A stretch of 64,000 nt of DNA, from NCBI GenBank assembly GCA_011316305.1, contig SAUG01000020.1, positions 496,001 to 560,000 of the forward strand, written 5' to 3'. Source of the DNA: Rusavskia elegans (taxonomy: Eukaryota > Ascomycota > Lecanoromycetes > Teloschistales > Teloschistaceae). The notes below the pieces were generated by a model. That model made no database searches, was not told where the DNA came from, and saw only the letters and a program-made list of their open reading frames with translations. Below, in pieces: positions 27,441-39,311 of the stretch (its first letter is position 1; each line of letters starts with the position of its first letter). Made by a program: the position numbers and the translations under genes.

Positions 27441-27602
27441 TAGTGTTTATAAAAGAATCTTTCATTACTATTAAATATTAAAAAACGATCTAAAAAAATA
27501 AAAGTAGTTTAATTTTTCGATATAGATAAAAAGTATTTTTATAAATAAATAAATAAAGTTAAACGCTGAATTTAATTATATATCAAATTCCATAGAGTTA
27601 AT

Positions 27603-27960
27603 TAGTCTGGCCACTTCGGGTCGGGTTCCCGTCGAACCGTCGAGAACTTGACCCGATTTTAGCGGGTCGAACCGGTTTAACTCGCTAAACGGTCGGGTCC
27701 GGATTAAATCCGGATCGAATTCGTATATCCGCTAAACCTTTTATATATATAAGAAATATATATATTAATTATTTTTTAATTTAAATTATTGATAATATAT
27801 TAAACTAATTTATTCAATCTAACTAGGACCTTTCTAGCTAGCGGAATTAGTTAATTAGAATTTTTTTAAATAATAAATATTAAAACTATATTACGATCGA
27901 ATTAAATTTAAAATTTATATCTACTATTAAAATTCTATATTCACTATTAAATTCGCTAAA
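27603..27960. mobile_element. hAT family 2 fragment (left end)
   Basis: Starts tagtctggccacttcgggtc and runs through ctcgctaaacggtcggg to the AT-rich core. The opposite end is missing. It is less mutated than most copies. Confidence 0.65.
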
Positions 27961-28937
27961 TTTCGACGTCGATAAACGATTGATTTGAATTTTATTCACG
28001 TCGTGAAAAATCAAATTTCAAAATCGAACGATTTATAAAAAATTTACTCGCGAATATTAAAGGCGGTAACTATAGTAATATATTAACCATATTTTTTCGA
28101 CTTTATAATTTTATTAACGAATCGAATCGAAAATCAAATATAAAATTCTAATGTTTAAATAAATTCCGTCTAAATCTAATAAATCTATCAAATTTAAAAA
28201 AAAATTAAAATTTAATTTAAATTAATTTTTAAGTTCAATTTATTTAAAATTTAGTTTCTGGCGCTAATATAAAATAATTAGATTATATATATTCACTATT
28301 AGATCAACGGTAATCTTTTCTAGATTAGGTTTTTCGAATTGAATCGATTATTTTACTAGATTTAATACTCGTCTACTAGATTATATAGAATCTATCAGTT
28401 TATCGATTTAGATTTTTTAAATTATATTATATTTTATATTTTCGAATATCGACTTTCTAATCGATTTATTGATTTAAAATATTTAACGTCGAAAAAGAAA
28501 ATCGTTGATAAAATATTAAATAATAATAGATAGTATTATTATATAGTTTACAAGCGTTTTTACCAACGTTCCTGGATTCTGAAATTTAATATTTTACGTT
28601 AAATAAAAGATTATATATCCGATTACGGCGTATAAATGACCGTACGAAAAATTTATATCGTTTTATATAAAAAACGTTTACTTTTCGTTATTTTTTTTAG
28701 ACGCTTCGAACTTTTTAAACGTTTTTAGTACCTTAGAGGCAAGTATCCGTTCTTGAACAAAACTTTGATATAAAGTTATTTAAAACGTTAAATCAATTTT
28801 ATATCTACTAGATATTAAAATCTAGTTATTAAATATATTATATCGATTTCAAATCAATAGATAATACGATTTTACTATAGATTTTATAGAAAATAGCCGT
28901 TTTATCTTATAATAAATTTATTTAAACCATCTATTAA
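27961..28937. other. AT-rich DNA with weaker RIP signature
   Basis: CpA and TpG are clearly present (for example ttcacgtcgtgaaaaatcaaatttcaaaatcg at about 27995), unlike the Gypsy regions. No gene is recognised. It may be old unique or low-copy DNA caught between repeats. Confidence 0.45.
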
Positions 28938-29006
28938 TAGATTGACCGTCGAATCGGATTTCGAATCCGAGTTAACTAATTCGATCCGACTCGAATCTGA
29001 TTAGAA

Positions 29007-29410
29007 TATATTACGTCCATGATTTCACAGAAGTATTCACGTCTGTTAATTAGATAAACGGACTAATAGCTCGGTCCAGTTAGAGCTACTAGAGTTATAG
29101 AGCCGCCTGTATTTAATAGATCGATTCTATCGGATATATAGGCCTTTTTACTATATATATTATTTTTTATTTCTAGTAGATAGCTTCTTTTATTGGTTAT
29201 TAATATAATTACTAAATACTATTTCTATTTATCTCTTATAATTATCTACGTAACGATAACGCCTTATAATATTATAATCTAGATATTACAGCTATATAGG
29301 ATTAGTTATAATAATCTATACTAGAATTCGTTTACTATTTAGTAGCTCGGACAGCGCCTATAGCTATAGCTAGATTTAAACGAAACGCCTTTTAATATAT
29401 AAAGGCGTTA
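29007..29410 (+). repeat. Left LTR of Gypsy-D
   Basis: Aligns over its length with 35631-36033. The shared block taatagctcggtc lies at about 29063 and 35687 and tttactatatatatta at 29148 and 35772. Limits are uncertain by about 2 bp because the terminal TG/CA have mutated. Confidence 0.8.
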
Positions 29411-30237
29411 TACTTTAATAATTTCGGAAAATAGATAAAAATCGAATTTTTATCTATCTATCGAAATTTAGATAATCTATAGAGGCGCTGATCGATTTAG
29501 AAGCTATTAGTAATATTATATTAAAAGAGTATATAAAGAAATTTATCGTTTTTTTAATTTAAAAAACGGAATTTTATTTTATAGGAACTATTATTAAGAT
29601 ATAAAGTAATAGATATAAAGTAAAAATCGTTTTTAATATTATATAATTATAAAAAAAATATATTTTAGTATTTTCTAATTTATAAAATAAAATCTAAAAA
29701 TCGAACAAATATCGATATAAATAAAGATAGAAAACTATCTATTTAAAATATCTATAAAGCTAGCCGGAATTAAATAAATTTATAATACTTTTATCCGGAA
29801 AAAACGGCCTAAAAAAGAATTAGTAGCTATAAATTAAATTCTATAATTTTTTACAAGATTCTAGAAAGTATTAAAAAAATCGAAATAAAAATTACCGTTA
29901 CCGGTTTATATTTAGAAAGATTATAAAATTATTATAATAGAACCGAAAAAATTTAATACTAGACTACTCTATAAATTAATTAGAAAAGAATAAAAAATAT
30001 TAAAATAATATATCGATTATAATCTGAAACGAAGATATATACGCTATTCTAAAATTAGAATAAATAACCGATTATATTTATATTAATAAAATAATAGTTA
30101 CTTCCGACTTTATATTTACTTTAGAAGATTTAATATAATAATATAAAAAGATAAATCTTTTTTTCTTTTTTTTTACGGATTTTAAAAATAGAATAGAAAA
30201 AATTAAATAGTTTATAAAATTTAATCTAAAAGATATT

Positions 30238-30655
30238 TAAACTGGCTGTCGGATCGGATTTCGAATTCGGATTAACTAATCCGATCCGGCCGAATTTTAA
30301 ATCCGAATTAACTAATCCGATTCGATTTTAAAAAATATTAAACTCTAGTATAAAAATATAAAGCTAGTATAACTTTTATAAAAATTTACTAAAAAAGTAT
30401 TAATTAATTAATTCCGCTAACTAGAATAATTTTAATTCGAATGAATAAATTACTTAAATATATTACTTACATTAAAGTATTAAAATAATAATATATTAAA
30501 TTTATAATTTAATCGAACTAGATTCGGATCGAATTATTAAATAATCCGATTTAAATTCGATCTATTAAAATTCGGATCGGATCCGGATCGGATTACTAAA
30601 ATCGGATTAGATATCTAACGGTTCGACGAAAATGTAATCACAATCGGCCAATCTA
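30238..30655. mobile_element. hAT-type element inside Gypsy-D
   Basis: Ends taaactggctgtcgg and atcggccaatcta. Flanks aagatatt and gaaatact are identical at five positions and differ by transitions at the other three. Confidence 0.82.
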
Positions 30656-30844
30656 GAAATACTTTTAATCTTTTAAAAATAAAAAAATAAAATAAATAAA
30701 AAATAGTATTTAGAATAGAATATAGATTATTCGAAAATTTAGTAATATCTTTTAAATTAATAAATACGCCCGCGATTCTATAGCGCGTAGTATATAATAT
30801 ATTATACGACTATTGAAATTATATTTTATAATATATATAGACGA

Positions 30845-32427
30845 TAGATTGGCCGTCGGATCGGATTTCGAATCTAAATTAATTAACTTAATCCGATCCG
30901 AATTAGATTATAATTAAATCTAATCCGATTTAAATCGGATCGGATTTTTCTATAGTTCGACTCGATTTAAATCTAGATCGGAATCGGATATCTAGATTCG
31001 ATTTACTAAAATACTAAAATTATATATAAAAGTATAATTTTTAATATTAAAATATAATTTTTTCTATATATTATACTATCTATAAATCTCTACTTTTTTC
31101 TAATAATATACTAAAAATTTTAGGTATTTCCTATTTTAATATAATTTAATATTTATTTATATTATATAGTATTATCTATTAAATAGTTAATATTATTTAT
31201 TTTGTTATTTAAAATATATATATCTATATTATCCTTTTATATTACTATTATAGAAACGTTATATAAAATATCGATATATATTATTTTTAATCTTCTATTT
31301 TTTAATAGTTAGTTACTATAATAAAATACTAATATATTATATACTATACCGTATTATTTTTTATATTATTATTAGTTATTTATTCTTTTTATTTATTATA
31401 GTATAATATATAGTTCGTATAAATCTAAACAGAGGTAATATATTAAAGTAATATATTTAATCGTATAATAATATTAAAACTATTTTAGATAAAAAATTAA
31501 TTTCGTTCTATAAAAATATAGCGAAGATTTAAAAAAGTAGAATTAAAAAAAATAAAAAAATAAAAATAAATTTTTATAGTATTATAGTATCGATAAAACT
31601 TTGGAATAATAGATTCTAAATAGTCTAGCTAATAATCTATTAAATGAAATATAAATAGAAATCTAAAATCGTTACTTTTCGAAAAATCTATAAATATTAA
31701 AAAAAAAAAATTTTTTTTATTTCTAAAATACTTTTTACTAGATTATATTACGAAAACTTTCTTAATATTACTGCTATAAAAATAAATAAAAGTATCTATA
31801 GAATTTAAAATATAGTATTAGTAGTTCTAAAAAATTTAATAGAAAGATATATAATTATTTTTCTAATAAATAAATATATAATTTTACTATATTATTATAT
31901 ATATCCGACTATATTTCTTTTTTATAGATTATTAACTAGCTATAATCTATATTAGATATATTACTATTTAGTGGAAGGACGTCTAGTTTATTAAAAGATT
32001 AATATAGAATCTAGAAAAATAGCCGAAAATATAATAATAGCTAGTTAATAATAAATTTTAAAAAATTAAAAGTTCTAGAAAAAAAATATATATTTATAAA
32101 ATTATCTAGAAAAAGATAATATAATTTATATAATACTAGTAAATAAACTAATATTTATAAACAATAATTATATAAACTCGTATTAAATAGAATATTATAC
32201 TATTTTTTATTATCTATAATTACTTTTATATATAATTATCGAATATAATTACGAATCGAGTTAAATTAGATTTTTAAATCGAATTTTCGGACTAAAATCT
32301 ATAACCCGATTTAAAAATCTAGTTAGAATCTATAATCCGACCCGATCGTTTAATACGAGTCGGATTACTAAAATCGGGTCGGATACCCGATAGTTCGACA
32401 GAAATCTAATCCGAACCGGCCAGTCTA
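30845..32427. mobile_element. 1.58-kb hAT-type element inserted in the Gypsy-D RT active-site box
   Basis: Ends tagattggccgtcgg and aaccggccagtcta, flanked by tatagacga on both sides (30836-30844 and 32428-32436). The duplicated bases form part of the codons of the YIDD box of the reverse transcriptase. The interior is the reverse of the element at 20843-22339. Its reading frames are broken everywhere, and I could not confirm a transposase. Confidence 0.85.
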
Positions 32428-32733
32428 TATAGACGACGTTTTAATATTTTCGGAAATAAATAAAGAATATAAATAGTATATAATTAAAATATAAAAAAAG
32501 TTGTAAAAATAAAATTTTAGAATTAAAAAAAAAGTTAGAATTTTTTTAAAAAAAAAAAAATTTTTCTAGATTCTATAATATAACCAGAAACTATCGAAAT
32601 AAAAGTAAAGAAATAAAATTTAATTAGAAAATAGTCTATATTAAAAAAATAAAAAAGATATATAAAGTTTTTTAAAATTTACTAAAATTTATTAAAATAT
32701 AAAAGAAAAATATATAAAGAAAACCGTTCCTTC

Positions 32734-33259
32734 ATCAGAGTTTTCGAAAAGTCGTTCTAGAGGCCCTATAATTTTGGTAGGGGCCCTGCGGGCCCGGACG
32801 GCTCCCGGGAACTCGGGGTACCCGGAAAATTATTAGAAGCGTTCCGGGCGTCTCGGGCTTCCTAGGGCTTCTAAGCGGCTAATAATATTAGCCGCCGTCG
32901 AAAATAAAAGTTATTATAGAGCTACGCTAGCGGCACCTACTCGCCAACGATATATAGGACGAACGATTCACGTTAACTAGATCGAGATTTAAAAAAACCT
33001 ATAGAATCTGAGATTTTTATACGCGTAAGGTCTAGCGCGGTTACTAGCGCGTATATTATACGACCTATATAGTAGCCGAGCTATTACTCGCTGAAACTTT
33101 TACTATATTATATATATATACTATAAACGCAGCCCTGGAAGTTTAGAGAACTATTAGAGGAGCTCGGGGCTCTCTGGGCGCCCAGGACGCTCCACTAGAA
33201 GCCCGGGGCTCTCCGGGCTAGCCCAGGGTCCCCCAAAGCCGAAATTCGAAAACCCTGAT
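32734..33259. mobile_element. GC-rich inverted-repeat element in RIP'd Gypsy-D
   Basis: A 526-bp block, strikingly GC-rich in its outer parts (gggcccggacggctcccggg near 32790; cggggctctccgggctagcc near 33200), lies in DNA that is otherwise mostly A and T. The termini form an inverted repeat: atcagagttttcgaa at the left against ttcgaaaaccctgat at the right. No gene is visible. It is not mutated like its surroundings, so it probably arrived after RIP or was single-copy. I found no clear target duplication and cannot assign a family. Confidence 0.65.
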
Positions 33260-34271
33260 ATTTAATAGATTTATTACGAAATAATAAATTATTTTAGTAG
33301 ATAAAATTAAAAAATAAAGCTTTTAAAAAACTAAAGTAAAGTTTTATAAATAAAAAAACTTTAAAAATTTCCGATCCGAATAAATAGATAATACTATATA
33401 TAGATGTTTTAGATTATACGCTAGATTAATTATATTGTAGTATAAAAAGGTAAACCTTTAATATATTAATTAAAAAATTTAATTCTATTAGAAATTGGCT
33501 ATATAATAACGGATAAAAAAATACTAGCGATTATAGTAATTTTTATATACTAGATGATTTATATAAATAAAATAATAAAGTAAATAATATTTTATACTAA
33601 TTATAAAAACCTTTTATTATTAATTGTAGATAAAGAATTTAACTAAAAATAATTTAGATAGACTAAAAGAATATTTTATTATAACTTCGAAATAAAATGT
33701 ATTAAAAGTATAGATAATATCGTTACGAATACTTTAAAACGAAAAATAGACTACGAAATAGTAGAAAAAATAAATAGATTTCTATTAAAAAAGAATAGAA
33801 AAATTTTAGAAAAAATAGAAGCTTCCGAAAAATTAAATATAATTATTCGATAAATATATAATTCTAAAATAGTAAAATATTAAAAGATTACGATTATATT
33901 AAAATAAAATAAAACAAAAAGATAAATATAAAGATTTTTGAAAAATATATCGAAAAATATATAAAAAATTATCCAGATTATATAATATTAAAAAAATGAC
34001 GATAGAAAACGATTAGGAGATTATAGTTAATATAGATATTAGAATAATGATATTTATATCTTACGATAGATTATATAATAAACTTTCTAAAATTTACCGA
34101 TTCGATAATTTAAATGATCTATAATGTAAATATAATAATACTAGATAGATTTACAATATATATAAAATTTATATATTATAAAACTATTATAATAATAGAA
34201 TAGCTGACGTTTTTACTATTGAAAATAGTATTCTACTAAAACGAGATTTTAGAAAAGATTATATCTAATAG

Positions 34272-34824
34272 TAGATTTAGACTATCCGGTTCGAATCGGA
34301 TTTCTATCGATTTATCGAATATCCGATCCGATTTTAATAATCCGATCCGGATTTGATATAATTAAATTAGAGTTTTAATATATTATTATTTTAAATTTTA
34401 ATAGAAATAATATATTTAGATAATATATATCCTCGATTTAAAAGTTCTCTAACTAGTATAATTAATTACTTAGAATTTTTTTATTAAATTTATATAAAAA
34501 CTATACTAGTTTTATATTTATATACTAGAATTTAGTATTATTTCAAATCGGGTCGGATTAGTTAATCCGAATTCGAAACCTAGTCGGATCGGATTAGACT
34601 TTAATCTAATCTAATTCGAATCGAATTAGATTAACTAACCCGGATTTAAAATCCGATTCGACGATCAGTTTAAATAGATTGGCCGTTTCGAGTATTCGAA
34701 AATTCGAAAATAGCCCGTATATTCGTTTAACTATCTATTTTAGACTAATATTCTGTCTAATCGAATTAAAACTCGAATCCGGATTCGGATTTTTAAATAA
34801 AGACCCGAAAAAACGGCCAGTCTA
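34272..34824. mobile_element. hAT-type element inside Gypsy-D, itself split
   Basis: Its first six bases (tagatt, 34272-34277) are separated from the rest (34675-34824) by another hAT element. The flanks tctaatag (34264-34271 and 34825-34832) are identical. The right terminus is aaacggccagtcta. The element proper is only about 150 bp, the shortest in the window. The small reading frame here is non-coding element sequence. Confidence 0.85.
34278..34672. mobile_element. hAT-type element inserted in the tip of another hAT
   Basis: Ends tagactatccgg and gacgatcagttta. Flanks agtagatt and aatagatt differ by one G/A. The duplication covers the first bases of the host hAT at 34272. Confidence 0.88.
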
Positions 34825-35630
34825 TCTAATAGAAATAAATTATTTATTTCGAATTTCAAAAAGAAACTAATTTAGATAGTCGAAACGAAATATATAATAT
34901 TAATATTATTCTATTCTTCGACGGATAGATAAATAGAAAGAATAAATTAAATACTAGAAATTTATTTAAAGATTTACTATTCGAAAAAGAAAAAAAACTA
35001 GATTAAACTTTTTTTGATAGTATATATAGTAATTAACTCGTCGTATAATGAAAATATCTAAACTATACCAGATAAACTCTTATACGAGATAACTTGAAAA
35101 TAAAAGATTATTATAGAAATAAAAAATCTAGTAGTATAAACTTTCGTAAATAAAATAAAAAATAACAAGAATAAAGTAATAGTAAACATCTAGAAAGTAA
35201 AATAAAATTAAAATAAAAAATAGATAAATCTAAAAAATACTATAATATCTAGAAAAACGATAAAATATTTTTATTAAAAAAAGTTTAATAAATAGAAAAC
35301 TGAATAAACTTTATATAAGAGCCTTTATAGTATAAGATATTAAAGATACTACGATATTAATAAAGTTATTAACGATAGAAATCTTTCTAAAATTTTATAT
35401 TAGATTGTTTAAAAAAGTTTCGATACGGATATCGTTAGTTAAAGACTAGTATTGTTTAAAAAAGAAAAAATACGAAGTCGAGAAAATAATTAACGAAAGA
35501 AAAAAATCAAATAAGTTTATAATTAAATAAAAAGAGTTTTTAGACGAAAGAAATATATAGAAACTAAAGAAATACTTTAAAAAAGTTTAAAAAATCTTTT
35601 AAAAATTTAGAAAAGCGATATGGAAAAAGT

Positions 35631-36033
35631 TATATTATATCTATAATTCTATAGAAATATTTAAATTTTTTAATTAAATAAATAAAGTAATAGCTCGGTC
35701 TAGTTAGAGCCGATAGAGTCGCGGGGCCGTCTGTATTTAATAGGTCGGTTCTATCGGACGCGTCGGCCTTTTTACTATATATATTACTATTTATATCTAG
35801 TAAACAACTTTTTTTATTAGTTATTAATATAATTACTAAATACTGCTTTTATTTGTTTTTATAATTATCTATATACTAAAGGCGTTTTATAATATTATAA
35901 CTTTATCTTTACAACTATTCGATACTAGTTACGATAATCTATATTATAATTCCTTTACTATATAATAGCTCGGATTATTTTTCCGGCTATAACTAGATTC
36001 GAATATAACGTTTTCTGATATATAAAGACGTTA
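35631..36033 (+). repeat. Right LTR of Gypsy-D
   Basis: Partner of 29007-29410. Followed directly by the target duplication tagaa and the resumed hAT sequence. Confidence 0.8.
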
Positions 36034-36599
36034 TAGAAAATTCTATAATTCGATCCGATCCGATTCGATTCGAATTCGTTAAAACGTTAAATTCTAGTAT
36101 AAAAATATAATTCTAGTATAACTTTTATTTAATTTTGTTCAGAAAATTCTAATTTATTATTTACACTAGCTTTAGAAATTTAAATTAAACGAAAAATACT
36201 ATTTTAATATATTAAATATATTAAAATAATAGAAAATTCTAGTTAATCGGATTAGATTTTAATCGAATATTCGAATTCGACCCGGATTCGATCGCTTAGC
36301 GGATCGGATTAGTTCAATCTATTAAAATCAAGTCGGGTTTCCGACGATTTAACGGGAATCCGATTCGAAGTAGTCAATCTATCTATTAATAATATATTAA
36401 TCGTTAATGTATTAAAATAACGTATTAATTAGATTTTTAATCGATGTTAATTAGAAATTAGCTAGAAGTTGAAACTATCTAAAAGTCAAAATTAACTAGA
36501 AATTAAAATTAACTTTCTAAAAAATTATATTTAAATAATCAATTTTCTCGTAATTAATTTATAAAAAGTATTAGTATAGATTAGATATTTAGATTAAAT

Positions 36600-36860
36600 C
36601 TATATCACGTGACTCTCTCTGAATTTCATCTAGTAAATTCTGATACTAATTCTGATTACTAAGCAATTCTGAGTTCGAATCCCGTAAAAATCTCTTTTTT
36701 GGAAATTTTCATCCGATTTTTACGTCTTCTATAGAGTATTTAAAGTACTAAAATCGACGTATTAGACTAAATAATTACGTGATCTATAGATTCGCTTATT
36801 TTTAGATCTATTTTATTAATAAAGTTATTAGTAAAACTCGTTGTTAACTGTTATAACGAG
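36600..36860 (+). repeat. SINE-like sequence (copy C, body and B-box)
   Basis: Contains the B-box-like gagttcgaatcccg at about 36671 and a following body (ggaaattttcatccg, ataattacgtgatc) shared with SINE copy B at 23640-23700. The A-box half is not recognisable. Confidence 0.45.
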
Positions 36861-36896
36861 GTCAAATATAGATAATAATTGGATGGTGGTTATACT

Positions 36897-37321
36897 CCTC
36901 GGAACGGGATAGAGAAATTTCCGTCCCGAATCTAATTCGAACGGATTCGGGTCGGATTCGAGTCGGATTATAAAAATCTTAACCCGAAACAGATTAGATT
37001 CGGGTGGAAATTTATAATAAATAGTAGTTTTTAAAATAATTTCCTACTAAATAAATATAGGCGCTAAATTAGCGTATACAGAAATAGTTACTTTTTTATA
37101 TAATAGAATACTAGATCTATTTATATAAGCTAATTTAGCGTTTATACTAGCGCGATTACTATCTAATTCGTCTTTTAAATAAAAAAAAATCCGCGAAAAC
37201 CTATTTATATACTAATCCGTTTATATTCCTATCTATCTATATTTTAAATCGTTTATATTCTAATTCGATTTCAATCGAATTAGAAATTCCAGTATCCGAT
37301 CCGATTTAATCCGTTCCGAAG
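36897..37321. mobile_element. Inverted-repeat element with CGGAACGG ends, copy 1
   Basis: Left end cctcggaacgggat, right end ...ccgttccgaag, 425 bp. The interior matches the element split across 47421-48827, including atagtagtttttaaaataat. It interrupts repeat Y: the sequences on either side join into the form seen at 46668. No coding capacity. Confidence 0.7.
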
Positions 37322-37800
37322 TCTAGTAGTAGAAAGTTGATTATTCTATAAAAGAGGCCTGCGGATATAAAAGATACGTGCTAAAACCGCTATCTAATCT
37401 AGCGAGCCGTACTAAATCCAATCAAATAATTTATTATATATTTTTTGGCTTGATAAAAGCTTGTTTTATAATAAATACTTTAAAAAGAAAAAAAAATATC
37501 GTCTTCGATACTATAACGAGCGCTAGTAAAATTATTAACTCTATTACGTCTAGTATACGCTTAGATATATCCGCTGTTCTTTTTATATATATCGTAAAAC
37601 TTTTAGAGCTTTTTATTTCTTTAGTTTTTTCTTTATATATATAGATTTCTAACCAGTTAAATCGAAACGTTAACGTTAAAGTAAACGAAGATATCGGTAG
37701 CGGCGAAGTTTTTAATTAGATGAAGCGACGTAGATACAGCGCTTATATATATATATATATATATATATAATTGGAAGAGCGGAAACGAAATTAGTTATAG
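37322..37800 (+). repeat. Repeat Y copy 1, with an 88-codon open frame
   Basis: Shares tagtagaaagttgattattctata and gataaaagatacgtg-like blocks with 46673-46850. A small open frame (37378-37644, starting at a GTG) begins LKPLSNLASRTKSNQIIYY and is nearly the same over its first 35 residues as the frame at 46731. A hydrophobic stretch follows. I do not recognise the protein. An AT dinucleotide run lies at 37746-37771. The frame is probably a leftover of a repeat, not a gene. Confidence 0.45.
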
Positions 37801-37810
37801 AATTTCTAAA

Positions 37811-38229
37811 AGCTAATTAGTAGACTGGCCACTTCGGGTCGAATCGGTTCGACTTACTAAATAGTCGGGTTCGGATCGAATCCGGGTCGAATCCGGGTCC
37901 CCGCCAAACCTTCTATATATATAACAAATCTATATATTTATTATTCTTATATTTTTATTATAGATAATATATTAAACTAATATATTTAATCTAACTAGAA
38001 TTTTTTTAACTATCGTAGTTAATTAATTAGAATTTATTTAAATAATTCGTATAATTTTTATACTAGAGTTATACGAGTTATATAGATTTAGCGGGTTAGT
38101 TAAATTAGATTAAATTATATAATCCGACCTGAAACTCGATTTAAATCGAACTATAGAATTTCCTAACCCGATTCGGATCGGGTCGAATTAGTTAACCCGA
38201 GTTCGAAATCCGACCCGACAGCCAATCTA
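37811..38229. mobile_element. hAT-type element (family 2) with exact 8-bp target duplication
   Basis: Ends tagactggccacttcggg and gacagccaatcta, flanked by ctaattag on both sides (37803-37810 and 38230-38237). Confidence 0.92.
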
Positions 38230-38259
38230 CTAATTAGTCTGTTTTATTATTAATTAAAT

Positions 38260-38923
38260 CTTTTATCAAAGACTTCTGTTTGAAATTATATTGAATTTTT
38301 ATATATATATAAATATATATTATTAACGTTATATACGGTAACGATTATTATATTTTACGTATAAAGAAATTTTTACAGCTAAAAATATATTTATCAGACA
38401 AGATTTATAACGTAGTTAATTATATTAATTTTTTTCTTCTTTATTCGATTACGAATTTTCTACTATTTCTTTTTTAACGTTATAAATAACTATAAAAATC
38501 TATTATCTCCGCTATATCTATCTACTAAACTGCGAAGTAATTATAAATAGTCGTCGTTTCGGCTATATTGATTATATAACCCGTATCTAAACGTTCTACT
38601 AAATCATTAAAGTATTCTTTAATTTATATAGCTTTAAAAAGATCGCTAGCTATAAAATAATCGCTAGCTAGTATACTAGCTACTATAGCTAAAAGCTTTA
38701 TCCGATTAATTAAATTAAAAGAAAGTAGAAAGGTCGAATAGCGCGTTTTAAAGATAGTAAAAAAACTGTTTTTATCGAAATTAAAATAGTTTACTCTAGT
38801 TACTACAAGGTAATTAACGTCCGCGCGGGTATATATAATTATTATAGATATAATACCGTCTAGTTTAGATACGATATAGCTATTACGGAAATATATACGT
38901 ACGTAAAAGAATTTAATTTTATA
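38260..38923 (-). repeat. Repeat X copy 5, truncated by a hAT fragment
   Basis: Aligns in the inverted sense with 24060-24700 (attattaacgttatatacggtaacg and tatttatcagacaag blocks). It is interrupted at 38924 by a hAT terminus. Confidence 0.65.
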
Positions 38924-39311
38924 TAGACTGGTCGTCGGGTCGGATTTTAAACCCGAATTAACTAATCCGACCCGATCCGAATCGGGTTAGAAAATTCTAT
39001 AGTTCGATTTAAATCGAATCTCGGATCGGATTATATAATTTAATTTAATCCGATTAATTTACTAAATTTATATAATTTATCTAATTTTAATACTAAAATT
39101 ATATAAATTATTTAAAAAAACTCTAATTAACTAACTATATTAGCTAGAAAGACTCTAGTTGATTAAAATATATAATCTAAATAAATTATTACTATAATGT
39201 AATTTATAGTATAATGTATATTATATTTAATTATTAATAAAAGGTTAGCAGATTTCTATCGAATTTTCGGATTCGATCTAGATCCAACCGTTTAGCGGAT
39301 CGAATCTAATA
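38924..39311. mobile_element. hAT family 1 fragment
   Basis: Starts tagactggtcgtcgggtcgg and continues through the core. The similarity stops near 39311 before the expected right terminus. Confidence 0.65.

Larger units (their letters stand above)
29007..36033 (+). mobile_element. Gypsy-D LTR retrotransposon with four later insertions
   Basis: Two aligned LTRs of about 404 bp bound it, flanked by the 5-bp duplication tagaa. The plus strand holds the RT region (about 30660-30844 continuing at 32428), with a YIDDVLIFS-like box at 32428-32455. RT/RNase H sequence follows at 33260-33760 (YIDVLDYALG-like at about 33398 and NYKNLLLL-like at about 33600), and then an early integrase region to about 34270. 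It is interrupted by hATs at 30238, 30845 and 34272 and by a GC-rich inverted-repeat element at 32734. Without these only about 3 kb of interior remains, so it is also deleted. Confidence 0.8.
28938..36381. mobile_element. hAT-type element split by a 7-kb Gypsy insertion
   Basis: The left 69 bp (28938-29006) and the right 348 bp (36034-36381) are the two parts of one hAT element. The octamer tctattaa lies immediately outside both ends (28930-28937 and 36382-36389), an exact target duplication 7.4 kb apart. Rejoined at the Gypsy target duplication tagaa, the parts give the usual sequence of this family (gattagaaaattc) and a normal length of about 412 bp. Confidence 0.9.

Noticed and set aside
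34679..34870. 63-codon open frame on the plus strand
   Set aside because: Runs through a short hAT element and its terminal repeat, so it is not a gene.
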